From Pseudonocardia sp. DSM 110487 (lineage in GTDB: Bacteria > Actinomycetota > Actinomycetes > Mycobacteriales > Pseudonocardiaceae): DNA of 64,000 bases. Each line of letters starts with the position of its first letter. The stretch's first letter is position 1. The notes beneath the pieces were generated by a model. It was not told where the DNA came from, ran no database searches, and saw only the letters and a program-made list of their open reading frames with translations. Where the stretch lies: positions 3,100,001 to 3,164,000 of the forward strand of contig NZ_CP080521.1 in the NCBI RefSeq assembly GCF_019468565.1, written 5' to 3'. Shown in pieces: positions 34,058 to 42,564 of this stretch. Both the position numbers and the translations under genes were made by a program.

Positions 34058-34105
34058 GGTCGTGAGTGGATACGCGCGCTCCGGCACGCGTATCCACTCA
34101 CGACC
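34058..34105. repeat. 48-bp palindromic element, copy 2
   Basis: The most symmetric copy: GGTCGTGAGTGGATACGCG on the left and CGCGTATCCACTCACGACC on the right with a 10-base centre. It fits exactly between the stop at 34056 and the convergent stop at 34108, so both transcripts would end in the same hairpin. Confidence 0.9.
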
Positions 34106-34107
34106 TC

Positions 34108-35436
34108 TCACCAGCGGGTGCCCCTCGTCCAGGCGGGCCGCCAGCCGATCCAGCGCGGCATGGCCGCGACCGCGGCGAAGCTGATCACGGCCGTGACCGC
34201 CAGGTAGCCGGCCGCCCACCACGGGCTCCCGCCGCCCGCGGCCAGTAGGGCGGTCAGCACCATCGGGGTGAGGCCGGAGGCCCAGATACCGGATCCCTGG
34301 AACACCAGCGACATGCCGGTGTAGCGGACGTCGGTGTCGAACAGCTCGGCGAAGAGTGTGGACTCGGCGCCGGTCATCAGGCCGTACCAGAGCCCGAGCT
34401 GCAGGAGCAGGACCGCGACGACGAGCGGCTCCGAGCCTGTCTGCATCGCGAGGAACGACGGGATCACCGTGATCCCGAACCCGGCGGCGCCAGTGCCGAA
34501 CACGAGCCTGCGCCCGTAGCGGTCGGCGAGCACGCCTGCGACGGGGGCGACGGCGGCCATCAGCAGCGCGCCCGCGGTGACGGCGAGCAGGACGACCACC
34601 CGGTCCATGCCGACGGTGGCGGTGGCGTAGGTGATGGCGAAGACGCCCCATGTGTTGAAGGCCGCGCCCTCCGCCCAGCGCGCGAGCATCCCGGCGGCGA
34701 TGCCGCGACGGTGGGCCCGGGTGCGGAAGACCTGGACGACGGGCACCTTCGCGGTGGCGCCGCTCTCGCGCAGCCGCTGGAACTCCGGCGTCTCCATGAT
34801 CCGCAGCCGCACCAGCAGCCCGACGGCGACCAGCACCACGCTCAGCACGAACGCGACCCGCCAGCCGATCGCCAGGAACGTCTCGTCGTCGAGCACCTCG
34901 CCGAGCAGCGCGAACGCGCCCGTGCCGAGCGCGAGGCCGAGCCCGAGCCCGATCTGCGGGACGCTGCCGTAGCGGGCGCGCTTGCCGGGCGGCGCGTTCT
35001 CGACGGCGAGCAGTACCGCGCCGCCCCATTCGCCCCCGACGGCGAGGCCCTGCAACACCCGCAGCACGACCAGCAGCACGGGGGCCGCGACGCCGATCGT
35101 CGCGTACGAGGGCAGGAGGCCGATCAGGGCGGTGGCCGCACCCATCAGCAGCATCGTGGCGACGAGGGTGCGCTTGCGGCCGATCCGGTCGCCGACGTGC
35201 CCGAACAGGATCCCGCCGATGGGCCGGGCCACGAACCCGACCGCGAACGTCCCGAACGCCAGCAGCGTGCCCACGACCTCGTTGCCGACCGGGAAGAACA
35301 GCTTCGGGAACACCAGGCTCGCGGCCGTGGCGTAGAGGAAGAAGTCGTACCACTCGACGGTGGTGCCGATGAGGCTCGCGGTGAGGACGGTCCGCGTTCC
35401 CGTGACGGGAGCGCGCTCCTCGACGAGAGCGCTCAC
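34108..35436 (-). CDS. MFS transporter, metabolite:H+ symporter (MHS) family
   Basis: About 442 residues from GTG 35436, overlapping the ssuD stop by 4 bp. Twelve predicted helices. The MHS signature is clear: IGTTVEWYDFFLYATAASLV at the start, then FGHVGDRIGRKRTL and GLAVGGEWGGAVLL. MHS members import organic acids, betaine-like compounds and alpha-ketoglutarate with protons. Coupling to the sulfonate monooxygenase suggests that it takes up the substrate of that enzyme or carries away its carbon product. Confidence 0.9.
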   Translation of the reverse strand: MSALVEERAPVTGTRTVLTASLIGTTVEWYDFFLYATAASLVFPKLFFPVGNEVVGTLLAFGTFAVGFVARPIGGILFGHVGDRIGRKRTLVATMLLMGAATALIGLLPSYATIGVAAPVLLVVLRVLQGLAVGGEWGGAVLLAVENAPPGKRARYGSVPQIGLGLGLALGTGAFALLGEVLDDETFLAIGWRVAFVLSVVLVAVGLLVRLRIMETPEFQRLRESGATAKVPVVQVFRTRAHRRGIAAGMLARWAEGAAFNTWGVFAITYATATVGMDRVVVLLAVTAGALLMAAVAPVAGVLADRYGRRLVFGTGAAGFGITVIPSFLAMQTGSEPLVVAVLLLQLGLWYGLMTGAESTLFAELFDTDVRYTGMSLVFQGSGIWASGLTPMVLTALLAAGGGSPWWAAGYLAVTAVISFAAVAAMPRWIGWRPAWTRGTRW

Positions 35437-36590
35437 TGTGCGGCGGCCGCGAAGGGAACGGTCCGCGACGGCGCGGGCACGAGGTCCGCTCCGCCGGGCG
35501 GCTGCCAGAGGCCTCGCCGCTGCAGGATCGGCAACACGCCCTCGCCCACCCACCACGCCTCCTCGAGGTGCGGGTGGCCGGAGAGCACGAACTCGTCGAT
35601 GCCCAGGGCGTGGTACTCGGCGATGCGGTCGGCCACCTCGCTGTGGCTGCCGACGAGTGCGGTGCCCGCGCCGCCGCGCACGAGCCCGACCCCGGCCCAC
35701 AGGTTCGGCGACACCTCGAGGCTCGCCGTCGAGCCGCCGTGCAGCGCGCGCATGCGCCGCTGCCCTTCTGACTCGCTCCGCGCGAGCCCGGCCTGCACCT
35801 TCTCGATCGTGGCCGGGTCGATCGCCGCCAACAGCGACTCGGCGTGGGCCCACGCCTGCTCGGAGGTGTCGCGGGTGATCACGTGCAGCCGGATACCGAA
35901 CCGGACGCTGCGGCCCCGCGCGGCGGCGAGCGCGCGGACGGCCGCGATCTTCTCGGCCACCTGGGCGGGCGGCTCGCCCCAGGTGAGGTAGACGTCGATG
36001 TGCTCGGCCGCCACCTGCAGGGCGGCCGGCGAGGAGCCACCGAAGTAGAGCGGCGGCACCGGGTCGGGCAGCCGGTCCAGGTGGGCGCCCTCGACCTGCA
36101 CGTGCTCGCCCTGCAGGTCGACCTTCTCCCCACGCCACAACGCCCGCACCACCTGCAGGAACTCCCCGGAACGCCGGTAGCGGGCGTCCTTGTCGAGGAA
36201 GTCGCCGTACGCGCGCTGCTCCGACGGCTCCCCGCCGGTGACGACGTTGAGCAGCAGCCGTCCCTCGGAGTGCCGCTGGTAGGTGGCGGCCATCTGCGCG
36301 GCGAGCGTGGGGGAGACGAACCCCGGCCGGAACGCGACGAGGAACTTCAGCCGCTCGGTCTCGCCGACCAGCATCGCCGTGGTGAGCCATGCGTCCTCGC
36401 ACCACGCGCCGGTGGGCGTGAGGGCGCCCTCGAACCCCACCTGCTCGGCCGCCCTCGCGACCTGGGTGAGGTAGCCGATCGACGCCGGGCGGACACCGCC
36501 TGCGGAGCCGACGCCGACGCCGTGGCCGCCGCCGACGAGCTGGCGGCCGTCGCCGTAGGTGGGCAGGAACCAGTGGGCGGTCAGGGACAC
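35433..36590 (-). CDS. ssuD: FMNH2-dependent alkanesulfonate monooxygenase
   Basis: About 385 residues from GTG 36590, chosen because GAGGAG lies eight bases upstream and the protein then starts like SsuD (VSLTAHWFLPTYGDGR). The frame is open to 36725 without better support. Further SsuD marks: GFEGALTPTGAWCEDAW (about 44-60), FRPGFVSPTLAAQMAAT, LLLNVVTGGEPSEQRAYGD and a C-terminal FVLSGHPHLEEAWWVGEG. It desulfonates alkanesulfonates to aldehyde plus sulfite using FMNH2 and O2. No FMN reductase is adjacent, but two are in the operon ending at 30610. Confidence 0.92.
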   Translation of the reverse strand: MSLTAHWFLPTYGDGRQLVGGGHGVGVGSAGGVRPASIGYLTQVARAAEQVGFEGALTPTGAWCEDAWLTTAMLVGETERLKFLVAFRPGFVSPTLAAQMAATYQRHSEGRLLLNVVTGGEPSEQRAYGDFLDKDARYRRSGEFLQVVRALWRGEKVDLQGEHVQVEGAHLDRLPDPVPPLYFGGSSPAALQVAAEHIDVYLTWGEPPAQVAEKIAAVRALAAARGRSVRFGIRLHVITRDTSEQAWAHAESLLAAIDPATIEKVQAGLARSESEGQRRMRALHGGSTASLEVSPNLWAGVGLVRGGAGTALVGSHSEVADRIAEYHALGIDEFVLSGHPHLEEAWWVGEGVLPILQRRGLWQPPGGADLVPAPSRTVPFAAAAQ

Positions 36591-36670
36591 GGGAAGTTCT
36601 CCTCGGGGAACGGGCACAGAAAGCATTTCCAGCGCAGCACGCCGGCGCCCGAAATGCAAACGCGCGGTAA

Positions 36671-36725
36671 TCGTCCGGACAATTCGTTCCCAGCGATTGG
36701 GCGGCGTGAGTGGTTGTCCCGACAA
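36671..36725. promoter_or_regulatory. Two TTGTC-GACAA operators in the divergent sulfur promoter region
   Basis: TTGTCCCGACAA (36714-36725, perfect arms) and TCGTCCGGACAA (36671-36682, one mismatch), each followed by TTCG, are 43 bp apart, about four helical turns. They lie between ssuD and the leader-peptide operon. A sulfur-responsive regulator acting on both directions is plausible; its identity is not visible. Confidence 0.5.
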
Positions 36726-36760
36726 TTCGGCGTGATGTCCATCGCAAAAACGTCGGAGCT

Positions 36761-36789
36761 TTGATTGTGCGGGCTGGTTTCTCTACCGT
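36761..36789 (+). promoter_or_regulatory. Promoter of the second sulfur operon
   Basis: TTGATT (36761-36766) and TACCGT (36784-36789) are 17 bp apart. A start near 36796 would give about 34 bases of leader before the Shine-Dalgarno GGAGGAGG of the leader peptide. Confidence 0.5.
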
Positions 36790-36829
36790 TCCCGGCGGCA
36801 TCTGGGGACACGACGTGGAGGAGGACGGC

Positions 36830-36901
36830 ATGCGCACCCCGCTCGTCCGCCGCCACCACGTCGACTTCTGCCGCACGAGTACGGCGGTCTGTCCGGCCTG
36901 A
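36830..36901 (+). CDS. Cys-containing regulatory leader peptide 2
   Basis: 23 residues from ATG 36830 with GGAGGAGG just upstream. The core RRHHVDFCRTSTAVC is the same type as the peptide at 18856 (HHVDLCRTCAALC): a basic start, HVD, and cysteines at the middle and end. Two Cys codons. It probably lets ribosome speed at Cys codons report cysteine supply to the operon whose first gene starts 43 bp after the stop. No riboswitch was found ahead of this copy. Confidence 0.85.
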   Translation: MRTPLVRRHHVDFCRTSTAVCPA

Positions 36902-36944
36902 CGCCCGGCCTCGCCCCATTCGCCGCTCGTCCCCGGAGTCCCGC

Positions 36945-38267
36945 ATGCCCTCGCCCCTGCTGTCCCGCCGCCTGCTGCTGCGTTCCGCTCTCGGGGCGGG
37001 TGCTCTCGGTCTCGGCCTCGCCGCGTGCGGTGAGGGAACGGCCACCTCACTGCCGGCAAGCGCGCCCGCCGACCTGACCGGCGTCACGATCCGCGCGATG
37101 GTCAACCAGCCGCACGTGCTGGCGTTCACGCAGCTGCTCGCCCCCGCATTCGAGCGCGAGTTCGGTGGAAAGCTCGAGACCACCGCCGTGCCATACGACC
37201 AGCTCACCAGCCAGCAAATCCTGGACGTGCAGGGCGGCGCCGGGCAGTTCGACGTGTTCGACTACTTCTACTTCGGCCTCGGCGCGCTCGTCGACGCCGG
37301 TGCGCTCGTCGATCTGACGGACCAGCTCGCGGCCACCGACACCTCGGACTACCTGCCGTCGGTCTACGACGCCTACACATTGCTCGACGGCCGCCGCTAC
37401 GGGGTGCCGTTCGACGGCGACGTGCACGTCCTCTACTACAACCGCGCGGTCTTCGAGACCTACGGCCTCGCGCCGCCCGCCACATGGGACGAGTACGACG
37501 GCGCGGCGCGCACGATCACCGAGCGCAGCGGCGGCTCCGTCTACGGCGCGGTGGTCGAGGGCCAGCAGGTGCCGATGATCCTGGGCTGCTCGTTCATCAA
37601 CCGACTCGCCGGCTACGGCGGCGCGCTGGTCGGCCCGGACGGTGGCCCGACGCTGACCTCCGACGCGGCGCAGGCGGCGCTGCAGCACCTCATCGACGTC
37701 AACCCGTACGCGCTGCCGACGCCGCTGCAGATCGGCTTCGACCAGGCCAACTCGGCGTTCCTGTCCGGCCAGGCTGCGATGCTCGACACCTGGACCGACC
37801 TGGGCCTGAAGGCCCAAGATCCGGCGAGCTCGAAGATCGTCGACAGGTGGGGCGTGGTGCCGCTGCCGGTCGGCGGTTCCAACACCGAACACCGCACCGC
37901 GCTCAACGCGGGCTTCGGGCTCGGCGTCTCCACCGCCGCGGCCGACCCCGCGAAGGCGGCCGCGTTCATCACATGGGCGACCGACCCCGCTCGGAACCTG
38001 CTGCTCGCGAGCACCACGGGCTCGGGCATCGACCCGGCCCGGCGCAGCACGCTCGAATCCCCGGACTACGCCAAGGTGAGCGCACCGGCCACCGCCGTGA
38101 TCACGGCGGGCCTGGAGGGCTCCCCGCTGGTCTGGCCGAAGGACAAGGACGCGCCGCGGCTGCTGCAGGACCTCGTCGACCAGCTGGCGCTCGCCATCGC
38201 GGGCACCCAGACGCCCCAGCAGTCCCTCGCGAACGCGCAGGCGAGCTGGGAGCGGGCGCTCGCATGA
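36945..38267 (+). CDS. ABC importer (CUT1 type) substrate-binding lipoprotein
   Basis: About 440 residues from ATG 36945. The signal has a twin-arginine start (SRRLLLRSALGAG) and a lipobox LAAC (Cys near 28), so export may be through Tat. Family 1 solute-binding fold with DVFDYFYFGLGALVDAGALV, YGVPFDGDVHVLYYNRAVFE and SGQAAMLDTWTDLG. Such proteins usually bind sugars or polyamines, but sulfur control and the neighbours suggest an organosulfur ligand. Confidence 0.9.
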   Translation: MPSPLLSRRLLLRSALGAGALGLGLAACGEGTATSLPASAPADLTGVTIRAMVNQPHVLAFTQLLAPAFEREFGGKLETTAVPYDQLTSQQILDVQGGAGQFDVFDYFYFGLGALVDAGALVDLTDQLAATDTSDYLPSVYDAYTLLDGRRYGVPFDGDVHVLYYNRAVFETYGLAPPATWDEYDGAARTITERSGGSVYGAVVEGQQVPMILGCSFINRLAGYGGALVGPDGGPTLTSDAAQAALQHLIDVNPYALPTPLQIGFDQANSAFLSGQAAMLDTWTDLGLKAQDPASSKIVDRWGVVPLPVGGSNTEHRTALNAGFGLGVSTAAADPAKAAAFITWATDPARNLLLASTTGSGIDPARRSTLESPDYAKVSAPATAVITAGLEGSPLVWPKDKDAPRLLQDLVDQLALAIAGTQTPQQSLANAQASWERALA

Positions 38268-39187
38268 CGGTGACGGCCGTCCGGCCCGCGGCCCGCCCGG
38301 CGGTGACTCCCACGCCGCAGGCTCGCGGGCGCAGGCGGGTCCCGCAGTGGCTCGCCCTGCCGGCGATCGGGTCGCTGATGGTCACGGGCGCCTACCCGGC
38401 GGTGACGGGCATCGCACTCGCCTTCACCGACTCGTCGCTGGCCCGCCCGCTGAGGGAGGTCGTCGGCTTCCAGAACTTCGTGGCAGCGGCCGAGTCGGTC
38501 GCGTTCGCGGGATCCCTGCTGCGGTCGGCGCTGTTCGCCCTGCTGGCCACCGTGCTCGCGGTGCTGGCCGGCGTGGTCGGCGCCCTCGCGCTGCACGCCC
38601 GCGGGGGCCGGTTCGGGCTGCTCGGCGCCGTGTTGCTGCTGCCGATGGTCACCCCGCCGGTGTCGGTCGGCGTGGCGTGGAAGCTGCTGCTCGCTCCGGT
38701 CGGCGGCGGGCTTACCGGCTTGTGGGACGCACTCGGCATCGCGGGCTTCAATCCGCTCGGCACCGGGGCCGGGGCATTCGTCACGCTCGTGCTGATCCAT
38801 GCCTGGCAGTGGGCGCCGCTGGTGCTGCTCCTGGTCTACGCCGCGTTGCTCGGGGTGCCCGCCGAGCTGTGGGAGGCCGCCGCGCTCGACGGCGCGGGCT
38901 GGTGGCGCACCCTCCGCTCGGTGGTGGGGCCGGTCGTCGCGCCGACGGTCGTCGCTGCGGCCGTGCTGCAGCTGGTGATCGCGTTCAAGGTGTTCGACCT
39001 GGTCGCAGTGGTCACCGCGGGCGGGCCGGGCCTCTCCACGATCGTCGCGAGCTTCGAGGTGTTCCGCACCGCGTTCCGCGGCAGCTTCGAAGTGGGTACT
39101 GCCGCCGCCGAGACGATCGTGCTGGGCCTGCTCGTCGGCCTGGTGCTCGGCGCAGCGGGTTTCGCCACCCGCAGGGCAGACCGATGA
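38264..39187 (+). CDS. ABC permease (MalF type)
   Basis: About 307 residues from ATG 38264. Six helices and an EAA loop (ELWEAAALDGAGWWRTLRSV, near 198-217). Pairs with the next gene. No ATPase gene is present in this operon. Confidence 0.9.
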   Translation: MTVTAVRPAARPAVTPTPQARGRRRVPQWLALPAIGSLMVTGAYPAVTGIALAFTDSSLARPLREVVGFQNFVAAAESVAFAGSLLRSALFALLATVLAVLAGVVGALALHARGGRFGLLGAVLLLPMVTPPVSVGVAWKLLLAPVGGGLTGLWDALGIAGFNPLGTGAGAFVTLVLIHAWQWAPLVLLLVYAALLGVPAELWEAAALDGAGWWRTLRSVVGPVVAPTVVAAAVLQLVIAFKVFDLVAVVTAGGPGLSTIVASFEVFRTAFRGSFEVGTAAAETIVLGLLVGLVLGAAGFATRRADR

Positions 39188-39987
39188 GGCGCCTGTTCTC
39201 GAGGGGCGTGCTCGCGCTGGCCGCGGTGCTGGCCGTCGCGCCGGTGGTGTTCCTGGTGTCGCTCTCGCTCCGCGGCGTCGACGACGTGCAGAACGGCGGC
39301 TGGCTGCCCGAGCGGGTGCGCTGGGACAACTGGCCCGCCGCGTTCCAGACGGTGCCGCTCGCGCAGATGCTCGCCAACTCGTGGACGGTGGCGATCGGCG
39401 CCACCGTGCTGACGGCGCTGATCGCGGTGCCCACCGCGTACGTCACCGCTCGCGCGGGGCGATCCGGGAAGCGCCTGTACTCGGTGCTGCTCGCGGCGTA
39501 CTGCGCCCCGCCGGTCGTCGCGGTGCTGCCGCTGTACTTCCTGCTCAAGGGCGTCGGGCTGACCAACTCGGTGGTCGGGCTCGCGCTCGTCAACGGCCTG
39601 GCGAACGTGCCGGTGGCGGTGTGGCTGCTCGACGGGTTCGTCCGCCGGGTGCCCGCCGAGGTGGAGGAGGCGGCATGGGTGGACGGGCTGTCCGTCGCGG
39701 CCGGGCTGCGCCGGATCGTGCTGCCGCTGATCGTGCCGGGGCTGGTGGCGGCGTCGCTCGTGTGCTTCTTCCTCGCCTACAACGAGTTCCTCTTCGCGGT
39801 GTCGTTCGCCCAGTCGCCGTCGGCGCAGACGCTGACGGTCGGCCTCTCGCTCTTCCAGGGCGACCGCACCGTCCAGTTCGGGCAGCAGGCCGCGGCGTCG
39901 CTCGTCGCGATCGTGCCCGTGTACGTCCTCGCCGTCCTCGCCCAGCGCGCGCTGGTGGGCGGCCTCTCCCAGGGAGCAGTCCGATGA
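39184..39987 (+). CDS. ABC permease (MalG type)
   Basis: About 267 residues from ATG 39184. Six helices, EAA loop EVEEAAWVDGLSVAAGLRRI (near 159-178) and the MalG-type end. Together with the previous permease it forms the channel for the lipoprotein at 36945; the ATPase must be supplied from elsewhere, as with the shared MsiK ATPase known in Streptomyces. Confidence 0.9.
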   Translation: MRRLFSRGVLALAAVLAVAPVVFLVSLSLRGVDDVQNGGWLPERVRWDNWPAAFQTVPLAQMLANSWTVAIGATVLTALIAVPTAYVTARAGRSGKRLYSVLLAAYCAPPVVAVLPLYFLLKGVGLTNSVVGLALVNGLANVPVAVWLLDGFVRRVPAEVEEAAWVDGLSVAAGLRRIVLPLIVPGLVAASLVCFFLAYNEFLFAVSFAQSPSAQTLTVGLSLFQGDRTVQFGQQAAASLVAIVPVYVLAVLAQRALVGGLSQGAVR

Positions 39988-41363
39988 CTCGCCGGATCCA
40001 CCTCAACGCGTTCGACATGACGTGCGCGGGGCACCAGTCGCCCGGGCTGTGGCGTCACCCCGAGGACCAGTCCCACCGCTACCGCGACCTGCGGTACTGG
40101 ACCGACCTCGCCCAGCTGCTGGAGCGCGGCGGGTTCACGAGCCTGTTCATCGCCGACGTGCTCGGGATCTACGACGTCTACCGCGACGGCCCGGAGACCG
40201 CGATCCGCGACGGCGCGCAGGTGCCCGTTGGCGAGCCGACTCTGGCTGTGCCTGCGATGGCCGCGGTCACCGAGCACCTCGGCTTCGGCGTGACCGTGTC
40301 GCTGACCTACGAGAAGCCGTATGCGTTCGCCCGCCGGTTCGCCACGCTGGACCACTACACACAGGGCCGCATCGCCTGGAACGTCGTGACCTCCTACCTG
40401 GAGTCGGCCGCGCGCAACCTCGGCCTGGAGCACCAGGTGCCCCACGACGAGCGCTACGAGGTGGCCGAGGAGTTCATGGAGGTCGTCTACAAGCTGTGGG
40501 AGGGCTCCTGGGAGGACGACGCCGTGCGGCTGGACAAGGCCGCCGGGGTCTACGCCGACCCGGAGAAGGTGCACCCGATCGGCCACCACGGCCGCTACTT
40601 CGACGTGCCGGGCATCGGGCTCACCGAGCCGTCTCCGCAGCGTACGCCGGTGATCTTCCAGGCGGGAGCCTCGCCGCGGGGGCGCCGGTTCGCCGCGGCG
40701 CACGCCGAGGGCATCTTCACCACCGCCACCCGCCCGGAGATCCTCGGCCGCTCGATCGCCGCCACCCGGGCGCTGGCCGCCGAGCTGGGCCGCGACCCGC
40801 GCTCGATCAAGTTCTTCTCCCTGATGACGGTGATCACCGCGCCGTCGGACGAGGAGGCGCAGGCCAAGTACGAGGAGTACCGGCGGCACGTGAGCCTGGA
40901 GGGCGCGCTCACCCTCTACGGCGGCTGGAGCGGGCTGGACCTGTCCACGATGGACCCCGACCAGCCGCTGCGGTACGCCGAGACCGAGGCCGTGCGCAGC
41001 GCCGTCGAGGCGTTCACCACCGTCGACCCGGACCGGGACTGGACGCCCCGCGACATCGCCGAATGGGTCGGCATCGGCGGCGTGGGCGTCGTGGTGGTGG
41101 GGAGCCCGCAGACCGTCGCCGACGAGATGGAGCGCTGGGTCGAGGTCGCCGACGTCGACGGGTTCAACCTCGCCTACGCGATCACGCCGGGCACGTTCGT
41201 CGACCTCGTGGAGCTTGTCGTGCCCGAGCTACGCCGCCGCAGGCTGCTGCCCGAGCACTACGCGGGCCGCACCCTGCGCGAGGAGCTGTACGGGCCGGGG
41301 CAGGTGCGGCTGCGCGAGGACCATCCCGGCGCCCGCTTCGCCGCGAAGGCGGTGACCTCGTGA
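39984..41363 (+). CDS. DmoA/NtaA-family FMNH2-dependent monooxygenase
   Basis: About 459 residues from ATG 39984 (overlap). Marks: HLNAFDMTCAGHQSPGLWRH, GGFTSLFIADVLGIYDVYR, GVTVSLTYEKPYAFARRF, GRIAWNVVTSYLESAARNLG (near 129-148) and PVIFQAGASPRGRRFAA. The opening and the length are those of the dimethylsulfide-monooxygenase (DmoA) branch. Likely oxidises a small thioether, sulfone or related compound, needing FMNH2. No reductase is in this operon. Confidence 0.9.
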   Translation: MTRRIHLNAFDMTCAGHQSPGLWRHPEDQSHRYRDLRYWTDLAQLLERGGFTSLFIADVLGIYDVYRDGPETAIRDGAQVPVGEPTLAVPAMAAVTEHLGFGVTVSLTYEKPYAFARRFATLDHYTQGRIAWNVVTSYLESAARNLGLEHQVPHDERYEVAEEFMEVVYKLWEGSWEDDAVRLDKAAGVYADPEKVHPIGHHGRYFDVPGIGLTEPSPQRTPVIFQAGASPRGRRFAAAHAEGIFTTATRPEILGRSIAATRALAAELGRDPRSIKFFSLMTVITAPSDEEAQAKYEEYRRHVSLEGALTLYGGWSGLDLSTMDPDQPLRYAETEAVRSAVEAFTTVDPDRDWTPRDIAEWVGIGGVGVVVVGSPQTVADEMERWVEVADVDGFNLAYAITPGTFVDLVELVVPELRRRRLLPEHYAGRTLREELYGPGQVRLREDHPGARFAAKAVTS

Positions 41364-42553
41364 CCACGACCGCAATCCCTGTGATCACCGACGACGCCAA
41401 GGCGCTCGCCGTCGCCCGCGACTTCGCGGCCGACCTCGCCACCGGCGACAGTGAGCGGGACGCCCAGCGCAGGCTGCCCCGCACCGAGGTCGCGGCGCTC
41501 GCCGCATCCGGCCTGCTCGGCGTGACCGTGCCCCGTGAGCACGGCGGCGCCGACGTCTCGGCGCGCACGATGGGCGAACTGATCGCGACCCTGTCCGAGG
41601 GCGACGCGAGCGTCGGGCAGATCCCGCAGAACCACTTCTTCTTCGTGCAGGTGCTGCGCGAGGCCGCGAACGCCGCCCAGCGGGACTTCTTCTTCGCGGA
41701 GGTGCTCGCCGGGCGGCACTTCGGCAACGCGCTCTCGGAGCGGGGCACCCGCACGCCAGGGGAGTACGCCATCCGGTTCGAGCCGTGCCCCGGCGGCGAC
41801 GTGCTGATCGACGGCACCAAGTACTACGCGACCGGTTCGCCGTTCGCGCCGTGGATCCCGATCTTCGCCACCGATCCGGACGGCCGGAAGGTCGCGGCGT
41901 GGGTGCCGGCCGCCGCGCCCGGCGTGACGGTCGAGGACAACTGGCACGGGATGGGGCAGCGCACCACCGGCAGCGGGACGGTGCGGTTCGAGCAGGTCGT
42001 GATCCCGTCCGACTGGGTCGTACCGGTCTGGACGATCTTCGAGCGACCCGAGGTCTTCGGGGCGTTCGGCAACTACCTGCACGCCGGGATCGACCTCGGT
42101 ATCGCCCGGGCGGCGCTGCGCGACGCGAAGGACCTCGTCCGGCGCATCGCCCGCCCCGGCGCGGAGTCCACGGCGGCCCGCCCCGCTGAGGACCCGCTGG
42201 TCATCCAGGAGTTCGGCGAACTGGCCCTGCGGGTGCGCACCGCCGGTGCCCTGCTGCACGAGGCGGGCGACGCGATCGACGCCGCACGTGCGGACCTGAC
42301 GGCCGAGTCCGCGGCGGAGGCGTCCCTCGCCGTTGCTGCGGCGCGGGCCGAGACGGACCGGGCCGCCGTCAGCGTGGCCGGCGACGTGTTCGCGCTCATC
42401 GGGAGTCGGGCCACCGCGAACGACCTCAACTTGCACCGCCACTGGCGCAACGCCCGCACCCACACCTTGCACGACCCGCGCCGGATGAAGATCCACCACA
42501 TCGGCAACCACGCGCTCAACGACGTCCCGCCGCCAAGCAGCGGCCTGGTCTGA
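41360..42553 (+). CDS. SfnB-type acyl-CoA-dehydrogenase-like sulfur acquisition enzyme
   Basis: About 397 residues from GTG 41360. Acyl-CoA dehydrogenase fold, with features of the SfnB branch: GDASVGQIPQNHFFFVQVLR (near 81-100), FFFAEVLAGRHFGNALSERG, and a C-terminal RHWRNARTHTLHDPRRMK. SfnB belongs to the dimethylsulfone/sulfonate use pathway in pseudomonads; the family includes FMNH2 monooxygenases such as DszC. It probably works on the same compound as the DmoA-type enzyme it overlaps. Confidence 0.88.
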   Translation: MTTTAIPVITDDAKALAVARDFAADLATGDSERDAQRRLPRTEVAALAASGLLGVTVPREHGGADVSARTMGELIATLSEGDASVGQIPQNHFFFVQVLREAANAAQRDFFFAEVLAGRHFGNALSERGTRTPGEYAIRFEPCPGGDVLIDGTKYYATGSPFAPWIPIFATDPDGRKVAAWVPAAAPGVTVEDNWHGMGQRTTGSGTVRFEQVVIPSDWVVPVWTIFERPEVFGAFGNYLHAGIDLGIARAALRDAKDLVRRIARPGAESTAARPAEDPLVIQEFGELALRVRTAGALLHEAGDAIDAARADLTAESAAEASLAVAAARAETDRAAVSVAGDVFALIGSRATANDLNLHRHWRNARTHTLHDPRRMKIHHIGNHALNDVPPPSSGLV

Positions 42554-42564
42554 GGAGATCGGAC

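Noticed and set aside
30670..34101. A minus-strand frame open for more than 1100 codons
   Set aside because: Only the last 192 codons look like a protein; the rest runs antisense to three well-supported genes and is a product of high GC content.
34108..37059. A minus-strand frame open for 983 codons
   Set aside because: It is the MFS gene extended upstream through another frame of ssuD; the 4-bp overlap at 35433-35436 marks the real start.
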